DNA of 5,394 nt from Clostridia bacterium (GTDB taxonomy: Bacteria; Bacillota; Clostridia; Lachnospirales; Cellulosilyticaceae). Shown here in pieces: positions 1 through 5,394 of the stretch. A program made the position numbers and the translations under genes. Below the pieces are notes generated by a model that worked only from the letters and a program-made list of their open reading frames with translations, ran no database searches and was not told where the DNA came from. Position 1 is the first letter of the stretch; each line of letters starts with the position of its first letter. The DNA is taken from positions 1 to 5,394 of the forward strand of contig JAQSYC010000127.1 of assembly GCA_029256345.1 (NCBI GenBank), given 5' to 3'.

Positions 1-2
1 GG

Positions 3-31
3 TCATTTTTTTAGACAAACCTTCATATAAT
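3..31 (+). promoter_or_regulatory. Candidate sigma-E (mother-cell sporulation) promoter of the YlbJ-like gene
   Basis: The sequence shows TCATTTT at 3-9, a 14-base spacer, and CATATAAT at 24-31. From memory, the Bacillus sigma-E consensus is KMATATT, a 14-15 base spacer and CATACAAT, so this site matches 6 of 7 and 7 of 8 positions with correct spacing. Transcription would begin near position 38, giving a leader of about 33 nt before the TTG start. The ylbJ family is known to belong to the sigma-E regulon in Bacillus subtilis, which supports the call. No vegetative promoter with proper spacing was found here: TATAAT at 26-31 lies only 8 bases from the nearest -35-like hexamer. Confidence 0.55.
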
Positions 32-78
32 TAAACATATGGTTTGTCTAATTAAAGGAGGGCCTCTGGTTTGTCTAA
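11..78. promoter_or_regulatory. Three identical 11-bp sites matching the SpoIIID consensus (candidate operator)
   Basis: TTAGACAAACC occurs at 11-21, and its exact reverse complement GGTTTGTCTAA occurs at 41-51 and again at 68-78. The last two are a 12-bp direct repeat (TGGTTTGTCTAA) with a period of 27 bp, and the first two form a perfect inverted repeat around a 19-bp centre. TTAGACAAAC fits the SpoIIID consensus WWRRACARNY at all ten positions. Site 1 lies between the -35 and -10 of the sigma-E-like promoter, site 2 just after the expected start point, and site 3 covers the TTG start codon. This layout suggests repression by SpoIIID. The repeats are seen directly; the identity of the binding protein is inferred. 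Confidence 0.5.
55..62 (+). promoter_or_regulatory. Ribosome binding site that supports the TTG start
   Basis: AAGGAGGG ends 8 bases before the TTG at 71-73. This strong, well-spaced Shine-Dalgarno is the reason to accept TTG as the start. The first in-frame ATG is 39 bases further on (110-112), inside the first membrane segment and without its own ribosome binding site. Confidence 0.8.
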
Positions 79-1201
79 AAAATATATCATTGCTTTAGGT
101 ATTGCTATTATGATTTTCACCCTATTATTGTCCCCTGATATTTGTATTTATGCTGCCAAAGAAGGTCTGCTGTTATGGTTTAATAAAATTTTGCCTTCTC
201 TGCTACCTTTTATTATTCTGATCAATATTCTGTCCGGCATTGATATCATGAAAAATATAAGTGCTTTAGCTCATCCTATCACTCGAAAAATTTGGAATTT
301 ACCAGGAAGCAGCTTATTGGCTTTTATAATGGGTTTTATCGCCGGGTACCCCATGGGGGCTAAAATGGTACGCCAACTCCTTAATCAACATATCATTTCT
401 CCTAATGAAGCCCAGAAAATACTCTGCTTTAGTAACAACTGCGGTCCTCTTTTTATTGTCGGCACCGTGGGGACACTTATGTTAAATAATTCTTCTATAG
501 GCTATTTTCTGCTGTTTATCCATGTGTTGTCTGCTCTGTTGCTCAGTATTATTTTTGCCTCCTACAAAATCCCCCCTCCAACTAGACAACATAAATTGAC
601 ACAGTGCACAGAGCCAGTCTTCACCAACTTCTCAAGTTTACTTAATAGTGCCATAACAAATGCTATGGATACTATTGTTCATATAGGAGGATATATTATA
701 TTTTTTTCCGTTATAGCACATATTATCAATCATTCTCCCATTATGCGCTACATACTCCACTCTGATTTAATGGGCAATATGCCTGAGGTAATCTCTGTAG
801 GCACTATCACAGGATTATTAGAACTCTCAAATGGCACAAGTATACTCAGCAGTAGCCCACCTCCTACACTCTACTCCATTGCTCTCCTATCTGGGTTGAT
901 TGGATTTGGCGGATTATGTGTTCATTTTCAGACTTCCTATGTGCTTGGGGACTGCCATTTTTCACTCTTTCCCTATATGATCGCTAAAGGGATGCAGGGG
1001 ATTTTAAGTTTTATATTATCTTGTGTATTTTTGCCGTTCTTTTCTATGTATACACTAAAAACATATTTACCGTTGAAAAGTCTATGGTTATTTGTTTTAG
1101 TGCTTTGCATTGCAGTATTTATTTATATTATTAAAGCGTTAAACCATTTGCAACACCGCAAATACAATACTATCCCAAAAGTGAATTACCACTGCAACTA
1201 A
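71..1201 (+). CDS. ylbJ: Sporulation integral membrane protein, YlbJ family
   Basis: This 376-residue polytopic membrane protein belongs to the YlbJ/nucleoside-recognition (Gate) family; Bacillus subtilis YlbJ is about 400 residues. Hydrophobic segments lie near residues 5-28, 33-57, 80-95, 124-138, 142-164, 203-220, 265-291, 305-328 and 336-356. Family marks are a WFNKILPSLLPF segment (36-47), GFIAGYPMGAK (88-98), a following helix ending in FSNNCGPLFIVG (120-131), TGLLELSNG (247-255) and GFGGLCVHFQ (278-287). Family knowledge: ylbJ is expressed in the mother cell under sigma-E and is needed for heat-resistant spores, with no defined substrate. Transport of a small molecule is possible but unproven. 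The TTG start is chosen from the GGAGG at 55-62. It is a single-gene unit, convergent with codY, with its own sporulation-type control region. Family assignment is firm; orthology to B. subtilis ylbJ rather than another Gate paralogue is likely but not certain. Confidence 0.8.
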   Translation: MSKKYIIALGIAIMIFTLLLSPDICIYAAKEGLLLWFNKILPSLLPFIILINILSGIDIMKNISALAHPITRKIWNLPGSSLLAFIMGFIAGYPMGAKMVRQLLNQHIISPNEAQKILCFSNNCGPLFIVGTVGTLMLNNSSIGYFLLFIHVLSALLLSIIFASYKIPPPTRQHKLTQCTEPVFTNFSSLLNSAITNAMDTIVHIGGYIIFFSVIAHIINHSPIMRYILHSDLMGNMPEVISVGTITGLLELSNGTSILSSSPPPTLYSIALLSGLIGFGGLCVHFQTSYVLGDCHFSLFPYMIAKGMQGILSFILSCVFLPFFSMYTLKTYLPLKSLWLFVLVLCIAVFIYIIKALNHLQHRKYNTIPKVNYHCN

Positions 1202-1205
1202 TCAC

Positions 1206-1246
1206 AAAAAGGATGACAAGTTATATACTAGCTTGTCATCCTTTTC
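1206..1246. terminator. Bidirectional intrinsic terminator between ylbJ and codY
   Basis: AAAAGGATGACAAG at 1207-1220 pairs perfectly over 14 bp with CTTGTCATCCTTTT at 1232-1245. Three more pairs (one of them G-U) extend the stem inward to a 5-base loop, TATAC (1224-1228). The A-run on the left and T-run on the right give a U-tract on either strand, so one hairpin can end both the rightward ylbJ and leftward codY transcripts. The stem begins 5 bases after the ylbJ stop and ends 22 bases from the codY stop. Confidence 0.9.
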
Positions 1247-1267
1247 GTTGTGTTGACACTTATAAAA

Positions 1268-2026
1268 TTATCTTCTTAATTTAGCAAGCTCATCTAAAAG
1301 GGCGTGGTTTAAAACTTTAATATATGTCCCTTTCATTCCTAAAGATCTGGATTCGATAACTCCTGCACTTTCGAATTTACGGAGTGCATTAACAATAACC
1401 GAACGGGTAATACCCACTTTGTCGGCAATCTTACTTGCAATAAGTAGTCCCTCACTGCCATCTAACTTCTCAAATATATGGAAAATGGCTTCAAGTTCAG
1501 AATAAGAGAGTGTACTGATGGCAGATTTCACAGTCGAAACCCTACGTTCCTCAGCATCACTTTCATCTTTTAACGAACTTAAAATTTCTACTGCAACTAT
1601 TGTAGCACCGTATTCAGCTAAAATAATATCTTCTGTCGAATAACCGCCTTCACTTTTTTCTTTATAAAGCAAAAACGTTCCTAGCCTTTGTCCTGCTGCT
1701 ATAATTGGCATGACACAAGCGTTATAATTTGCACTATTTGGTGTTTCGGCAAAAATAGTTTCTAAAGAAATGTTTTCTTTAATGTCTATAATAGTCATAA
1801 ATTGATCATTAACTGAATAATCAATGTGCTGATCTTCATTAGCAAAATTATGAGGGATGGTGCTATTCACTCCTAAAACCTTGCTTTTATGACTGACTAC
1901 TACTGCATTGGATTTGGCTACATCACTAATCACTTCACATATTTCTGAAAAAATAACACGATCCGATCCAAATCTTTGCAACAACCTATTAACTTTACGC
2001 ATTTTTTGCAATAACTCTTGAGACAT
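1268..2026 (-). CDS. codY: GTP-sensing transcriptional pleiotropic regulator CodY
   Basis: CodY is a cytosolic global repressor/activator that senses GTP and branched-chain amino acids and controls amino-acid metabolism, competence, sporulation and virulence genes in Firmicutes. This copy has 252 residues (259 in Bacillus subtilis). Residues 1-155 form the GAF-type ligand domain. Residues 160-252 form the winged helix-turn-helix, with the hallmark block ASKIADKVGITRSV followed by IVNALRKFESAGVIESRS and GMKGTYIKVLN (about 197-240), nearly identical to other CodY proteins. A linker helix AEYGATIVAVEIL (137-149) is also canonical. The ligand domain is divergent and shorter: no arginine occurs between residues 23 and 114, so the isoleucine-contacting Arg61 of the B. 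subtilis protein has no evident counterpart. The ATG is preceded 7 bases upstream by AAGGAGG (2034-2040). The gene lies 216 bp after topA and probably has its own promoter. Confidence 0.96.
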   Translation of the reverse strand: MSQELLQKMRKVNRLLQRFGSDRVIFSEICEVISDVAKSNAVVVSHKSKVLGVNSTIPHNFANEDQHIDYSVNDQFMTIIDIKENISLETIFAETPNSANYNACVMPIIAAGQRLGTFLLYKEKSEGGYSTEDIILAEYGATIVAVEILSSLKDESDAEERRVSTVKSAISTLSYSELEAIFHIFEKLDGSEGLLIASKIADKVGITRSVIVNALRKFESAGVIESRSLGMKGTYIKVLNHALLDELAKLRR

Positions 2027-2068
2027 AAAATTTCCTCCTTAAAATATTGTATGAATTATAATCTAAAG

Positions 2069-2093
2069 GTTCAATATACTTTAGTATGTTCAA
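2069..2093. repeat. Small palindrome flanked by GTTCAA direct repeats in the codY leader
   Basis: ATACTTTAGTAT (2076-2087) is an inverted repeat with 5-bp arms and a TT centre. It is flanked by two GTTCAA words at 2069-2074 and 2088-2093, 19 bp apart. The same word, inverted (TTGAAC), recurs at 2226-2231 next to the topA stop. The layout resembles a regulator site between the candidate promoter and the codY ribosome binding site, but the DNA is very AT-rich and chance is plausible. No known regulator is recognised. Confidence 0.3.
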
Positions 2094-2103
2094 AAAATTA
2101 GAA

Positions 2104-2132
2104 AATATACACTCATTCAGTTAAAAAGACAA
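2104..2132 (-). promoter_or_regulatory. Candidate sigma-A promoter for codY
   Basis: On the minus strand, TTGTCT (2127-2132) and TATATT (2104-2109) are separated by exactly 17 bases, matching the -35 at 4 of 6 and the -10 at 5 of 6 positions. Transcription would start near 2097, leaving a leader of about 70 nt. The -35 lies in the 3' arm of the terminator after topA, so codY could be transcribed independently of read-through. A perfect TATAAT also occurs nearer the gene (2055-2060, minus strand) but lacks a recognisable -35. In such AT-rich DNA the choice is uncertain. Confidence 0.35.
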
Positions 2133-2158
2133 AGTCGCTGTTACAACTTTGCCCCTTT
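2123..2158 (-). terminator. Intrinsic terminator after topA
   Basis: On the minus strand, CAAAGTTG (2151-2144) pairs with CGACTTTG (2137-2130) around the 6-base loop TAACAG. The 3' arm is followed by TCTTTTT (2129-2123). Several outer pairs, partly G-U, can extend the stem to about 15 bp by using the T-run. It lies about 85 bp after the topA stop and would end the dprA-topA transcript before codY. Some read-through into codY is possible. Confidence 0.6.
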
Positions 2159-2186
2159 ATAAACAAATACTAACACAATCTGACAA
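2156..2186 (-). promoter_or_regulatory. Alternative weak promoter candidate upstream of codY
   Basis: The minus strand carries TTGTCA (2181-2186) and TATAAA (2156-2161), each 5 of 6 to the sigma-A consensus, but the 19-base spacer is longer than the usual 17. Its start point would fall near 2149, inside the hairpin at 2130-2151, so this promoter and the terminator reading fit poorly together. Confidence 0.22.
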
Positions 2187-2221
2187 AAAACTCAATATAT
2201 AAATTAAATATTAATACGAAA

Positions 2222-2236
2222 AATTTTGAACAAATT
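2222..2236. promoter_or_regulatory. Possible CodY box upstream of codY
   Basis: AATTTTGAACAAATT matches the 15-base CodY box AATTTTCWGAAAATT at 12 positions, with the three mismatches clustered at the centre. It lies 6 bp past the topA stop codon, upstream of both codY promoter candidates and of the terminator. CodY autoregulation is known in several Firmicutes, and functional boxes often carry several mismatches. The composition is AT-rich, so a match of this quality can arise by chance. Confidence 0.3.
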
Positions 2237-2242
2237 GTAAAT

Positions 2243-4315
2243 TTATTTTTTATTTTCTTTTCCATAATTACATTTTGTACTACGGCAGACTATCTTTTTG
2301 TTTTTTGAACTACCCTTTTCTACCAACACATCACCACAGGAAGGGCATTTTTCACCGGTTGGTTTTTCCCACGACATAAAATCGCAATTTTCCCCATTAT
2401 TTTCACACCCATAATAAGCTCTGCCCTTTTTGCTCTTTTTAATAAGCACTTTTCCTCCACATAGAGGACACGTAATACCTGTCTCTTCATACCAAGGTTT
2501 AGTGAAATTACATTCTGGAAAGTTAGGACACCCTAAGAATTTACCATATTTTCCGTAACGTACAATCATATGCGCATCACATTTTTCACAAGGTATATCT
2601 GTTGTTTCCGTTAAATCTATATTTTGTATTTCATTCTCGGCTTTTATAACTGTACTTTGAAAGTGAGGATAAAAAGATTTAATAATTTCTTTCCACTCAA
2701 CATTACCTGATGCAATTTCGTCCAGAATTCTTTCCATGTTCGCAGTAAAGTCAACATCTACTACCTCATCAAAATATTCAAGCATGATTTGATTAACGAC
2801 TTCTCCAAGTTCAGTTGCATAAAGATTTTTATTTTCTTTAACAATATAACCTCTTGCTAATAAAGTTGTAATAGTCGGCGCATAAGTACTGGGTCTTCCT
2901 ACTCCATTTTCCTCTAAAGCTTTCACAAGTGTGGCTTCTGAAAAGTGAGCCGACGGCTGTGTAAAATGTTGAGCTGGCAGAATACTTGTGCATTCCAGTA
3001 AATCGCCCTCAGTAACTTGAAATTTGGACTCTTTTTTTTGTTTCTCCTCACCCAAATTATAGACCTTCGTAAAACCATCAAATAATTCAACAGAATAAGC
3101 AGCCCTAAACACATATTTTCCATTTTTGATTTTGATGGAATAGGTTTCATACTTCGCGGGTGACATCTGACTTGCAATAAATCTATTCCAAATCATATTA
3201 TAGAGTTTATATTGATCTTTTGATAAATAATTCTTAATATCTGATGGCTTGTAATGGATATAAGTGGGTCTAATGGCTTCATGGGCATCTTGTATATTGC
3301 TTTTCTTAGCCTTTGCTGATTGTTTTTCTTCTCCAACGTAGTCTGCTCCATACTCATTCTCAATATAGGTACTGGCCTCTTCCTTTGCTTTATCCGCCAC
3401 TCTAACAGAGTCTGTACGAATATAGGTAACCACACCAACTTCTTTTTTACCCACTTTGATTCCCTCATAAAGCTGCTGTGCAATATTCATCGTTTTTTGT
3501 GTGGAAAACCCTAAATGTTTTGCTGCCTCTTGCTGAAGCGTGCTAGTCGTAAAGGGAAGTGCGGTATTTTTAATTCTTGTTCCTTTTTTAGTACTGCTTA
3601 CTTCATAAGTTCCTTTTGCACATTCTTTTAATATTTTTTCTGCTTCTTTTTCATTTTTAATTTCTATCTTTTGTTCGTCTTTCGTATCCAGCTTTGCTTC
3701 AAAGGCTTTATTTTTCCCTTGCCTTAGATGCACTTCTATAGACCAATACTCTTCTTCAACAAATTCTCTTATTTCCTTTTCTCTGTCACTAATCAGTCTT
3801 AATGTAACGGACTGAACGCGGCCTGCGCTTAGCCCCTTGCGTATCTTTTTCCATAATATTGGACTAATTTTGTAGCCCACTAATCGGTCTAATAACCTTC
3901 TGGCTTGCTGTGCATCTACCAAATCCATATTAATTGTTCTTGGGTGTTTAATCGCATCTTTTATAGCTTCTTCTGTAATTTCATTGAAGGTTATTCTATA
4001 AACTTTTTTATTTTCGAGTCTCAGTGTGTTATATAAATGCCAAGATATAGCTTCCCCTTCTCTATCAGGGTCAGTTGCTAAATAAACACATTTTACACCT
4101 TTTACATCTTTTCTCATTTTTTGAAGCAGCTCACCTTTCCCTCGTATGGTAATATACTTAGGTTCATAATCATTTTCTATATCAATACCTAATTGACTTT
4201 TTGGCAAATCTCTAACATGTCCTACTGAAGCTTCCACTTTATAGTTTTTGCCCAAAAATCTACTAATTGTATTAACTTTTGCTGCGGATTCTACAATCAC
4301 CAAATTATCAGCCAT
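2243..4315 (-). CDS. topA: DNA topoisomerase I (type IA, omega protein)
   Basis: This enzyme relaxes negatively supercoiled DNA in the cytosol by Mg-dependent single-strand passage. The 690-residue length is typical for Firmicutes. The Toprim domain (about 3-115) carries VESAAK with Glu9 and the acidic TDPDREGEA block with Asp82, Asp84 and Glu86. The core (about 130-560) has LDRLVGYKISPILW (142-155), SAGRVQSVTLRLI (163-175), the catalytic tyrosine in TYIRTDS (Tyr298, with Arg300), DAHEAIRPT (343-351) and GVGRPSTYAPTI (471-482). The C-terminus has three four-cysteine zinc fingers: Cys576/579/596/602, Cys616/619/637/644 and Cys657/660/677/682. All catalytic residues are present, so the enzyme should be active. 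GAGGAGG five bases before the ATG sets the start. The gene begins 12 bp after dprA, implying an operon, and a terminator follows about 85 bp after its stop. Confidence 0.98.
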   Translation of the reverse strand: MADNLVIVESAAKVNTISRFLGKNYKVEASVGHVRDLPKSQLGIDIENDYEPKYITIRGKGELLQKMRKDVKGVKCVYLATDPDREGEAISWHLYNTLRLENKKVYRITFNEITEEAIKDAIKHPRTINMDLVDAQQARRLLDRLVGYKISPILWKKIRKGLSAGRVQSVTLRLISDREKEIREFVEEEYWSIEVHLRQGKNKAFEAKLDTKDEQKIEIKNEKEAEKILKECAKGTYEVSSTKKGTRIKNTALPFTTSTLQQEAAKHLGFSTQKTMNIAQQLYEGIKVGKKEVGVVTYIRTDSVRVADKAKEEASTYIENEYGADYVGEEKQSAKAKKSNIQDAHEAIRPTYIHYKPSDIKNYLSKDQYKLYNMIWNRFIASQMSPAKYETYSIKIKNGKYVFRAAYSVELFDGFTKVYNLGEEKQKKESKFQVTEGDLLECTSILPAQHFTQPSAHFSEATLVKALEENGVGRPSTYAPTITTLLARGYIVKENKNLYATELGEVVNQIMLEYFDEVVDVDFTANMERILDEIASGNVEWKEIIKSFYPHFQSTVIKAENEIQNIDLTETTDIPCEKCDAHMIVRYGKYGKFLGCPNFPECNFTKPWYEETGITCPLCGGKVLIKKSKKGRAYYGCENNGENCDFMSWEKPTGEKCPSCGDVLVEKGSSKNKKIVCRSTKCNYGKENKK

Positions 4316-4327
4316 ATTTACCTCCTC

Positions 4328-5394
4328 TTAAATGCGTACATATCTTTCCCCTGGCAATCTTTTTACAAGTCCTTTGATCTCTAATTTGATTAAACTAGGA
4401 TAAACTATTTCATAGGGGAGTTTTGTATTTTTAAATAGTTCATTCAAATTAATAGGATTCTGACCTACATAAGCATATACTATACTTTCATCTTCTGCAA
4501 GTTTACTCTCACTATTTTTTAATGGATCGTTGCTTAAAGTATCTATTTTTAGGTCAACAAACTCAGGGAATTCTTCTATAATATCTTGTGCTTTTGTCAC
4601 ACATTTTGCACCATTTTTTATAAGCTCATTTGTTCCGGAGCTTAATTTGCTTGTGATATTCCCGGGTATTGCAAAAACATCTCGATTATATTGCAAAGCC
4701 AAATCAGCAGTAATTAAAGAACCACTTTTTACATCTGCCTCAACGACTAGTATCCCCATAGCCATTCCACTAATAATCCTATTTCTTTTTGGAAATTGAA
4801 AAGGAAGAGGCGGTGTATTTAAAAAGTACTCTGACACGAGACATCCATGCTTTGGAATCAACGTATAGATATTATAGTTTTGATTAGGATAACATATATT
4901 GATACCTGCACCTAGCACAGCTATTGTATTTCCAGTCTTTAATGCACCTTTATGAGCGGCTTCATCTATACCATAGGCCATACCGCTAATAACGATAATG
5001 CCCTTTTCAGCCAACTCAGATGCTAAGCGATAGGCCACTTCAAATCCGTACTCTGAACATTTCCTTGAACCAACTATTGCAACAATCGGTCCATTCAGAT
5101 AGCTCACATCACCTTTCACAAATAAAACAATCGGTGCATCTGGAATTTGTTTCAAATAATACGGATAATTTATATCTAATAAATCTACTATATTAATCTG
5201 TTGCTGTGCACATTGTTCAATGATTTTTGCCAAATCTTCCACTGTTTCTTTGGATTGATGTACTTTCTCAATTTGAGCATCCTGAAGTCCAAATTGCTTG
5301 TACTCAGATGTACTTGCATAATATGACTTTTCATAAGATCCAAAATGCTCTATCATTTTTATCTTAATATATTCCGGAATACCTAATTTATGCA
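4328..5394 (-). CDS. dprA: DNA-processing protein DprA/Smf, 5' end beyond the window
   Basis: DprA binds incoming single-stranded DNA in the cytosol and loads RecA during natural transformation; the gene is also widespread in non-competent bacteria. Numbering from the first in-window ATG (5356), there is an N-terminal SAM-like region (to about 60), then the Rossmann-fold DprA domain with IVAIVGSRKCSEYG (91-104), IVISGMAYGIDEAAHKGAL (121-139), TIAVLGAGINICYP (144-157), FPKRNRIISGMA (188-199), a GSLITADLAL block (212-221) and VFAIPGN (227-233). A winged-helix domain follows (about 285-342). That ATG is probably not the true start: the frame stays open to the window edge, the added residues HKLGIPEYIKIK run into MIEHFGS like the helix-hairpin-helix start of DprA, and no ribosome binding site precedes it. 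The protein is therefore at least 355 residues, with a short N-terminal piece missing. The stop is 12 bp from topA, and the topA ribosome binding site fills that gap. Confidence 0.95.
   Translation of the reverse strand, partial: HKLGIPEYIKIKMIEHFGSYEKSYYASTSEYKQFGLQDAQIEKVHQSKETVEDLAKIIEQCAQQQINIVDLLDINYPYYLKQIPDAPIVLFVKGDVSYLNGPIVAIVGSRKCSEYGFEVAYRLASELAEKGIIVISGMAYGIDEAAHKGALKTGNTIAVLGAGINICYPNQNYNIYTLIPKHGCLVSEYFLNTPPLPFQFPKRNRIISGMAMGILVVEADVKSGSLITADLALQYNRDVFAIPGNITSKLSSGTNELIKNGAKCVTKAQDIIEEFPEFVDLKIDTLSNDPLKNSESKLAEDESIVYAYVGQNPINLNELFKNTKLPYEIVYPSLIKLEIKGLVKRLPGERYVRI

Noticed and set aside
11..51. The 11-bp inverted repeat as a transcription terminator of an upstream gene
   Set aside because: Neither strand has a T-run after the hairpin: the plus strand continues with TTAAAGGAGG and the minus strand with an A-run. 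The 19-base loop is also long, and the third copy at 68-78 fits a protein-binding site better.
2091..2105. A second CodY box (AAAAATTAGAAAATA)
   Set aside because: It has five mismatches to the 15-base consensus, which is not distinguishable from AT-rich background.
2923..3177. 84-codon open frame on the minus strand
   Set aside because: It lies entirely inside topA in another frame on the same strand, has no recognisable domain, and topA is intact across it.
3193..3483. 96-codon open frame on the minus strand
   Set aside because: It overlaps the topA catalytic region in another frame. The topA frame there encodes the catalytic tyrosine and HEAIRP motifs, so this is a shadow.
3320..3514. 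64-codon open frame on the plus strand
   Set aside because: It is antisense to topA, with a composition explained by the complementary coding strand and no ribosome binding site or family resemblance that I can see.
4530..4799. 89-codon open frame on the plus strand
   Set aside because: It is antisense to the conserved Rossmann domain of dprA and no family is recognisable, so it is best explained as a shadow frame.
1..5394. A novel defence, mobile or biosynthetic system
   Set aside because: All four long coding regions belong to well-known families, the gaps are short and explained by regulatory signals, and no terminal repeats, transposase, integrase, phage gene or spacer array is visible.

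Overview
The window looks like the chromosome of an AT-rich, spore-forming Clostridia bacterium, most likely of the Lachnospirales/Lachnospiraceae type. The grounds are a CodY regulator with a near-canonical DNA-binding domain but a divergent, short ligand domain, a sporulation membrane protein of the YlbJ family, strong GGAGG-type ribosome binding sites, and the dprA-topA-codY gene order. No mobile element, CRISPR array, tRNA, rRNA or phage gene is visible.

Layout. Positions 1-70 hold the control region of a rightward gene. It contains a sigma-E-like promoter and three copies of an 11-bp word that fits the SpoIIID binding consensus. Positions 71-1201 (+) encode the YlbJ-like sporulation protein, which starts at TTG. 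Positions 1202-1267 hold a strong bidirectional terminator between two convergent genes. Leftward genes fill the rest: codY (1268-2026), a 216-bp regulatory gap (2027-2242), topA (2243-4315) and dprA (4328 to the right edge, with its 5' end outside the window). dprA and topA are 12 bp apart and are probably cotranscribed. The gap after topA holds a terminator, candidate codY promoters and a partial match to the CodY operator, so codY can probably be expressed apart from dprA-topA.

How the genes relate. dprA (handling of incoming single-stranded DNA), topA (relaxation of negative supercoils) and codY (global nutrient regulator) are the conserved ends of a cluster that in Bacillus also holds trmFO, xerC and hslVU between topA and codY; those genes are absent from that gap here. 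CodY-type regulators delay stationary-phase and sporulation programmes, and a sporulation gene lies tail-to-tail with codY, but the terminator argues that the two are separate transcription units.

The most notable signal is upstream of the YlbJ gene: identical SpoIIID-like sites lie inside the promoter, just past the expected start point, and across the start codon. This suggests a gene switched on by sigma-E and then off by SpoIIID. I found no evidence of an undescribed multi-gene system.
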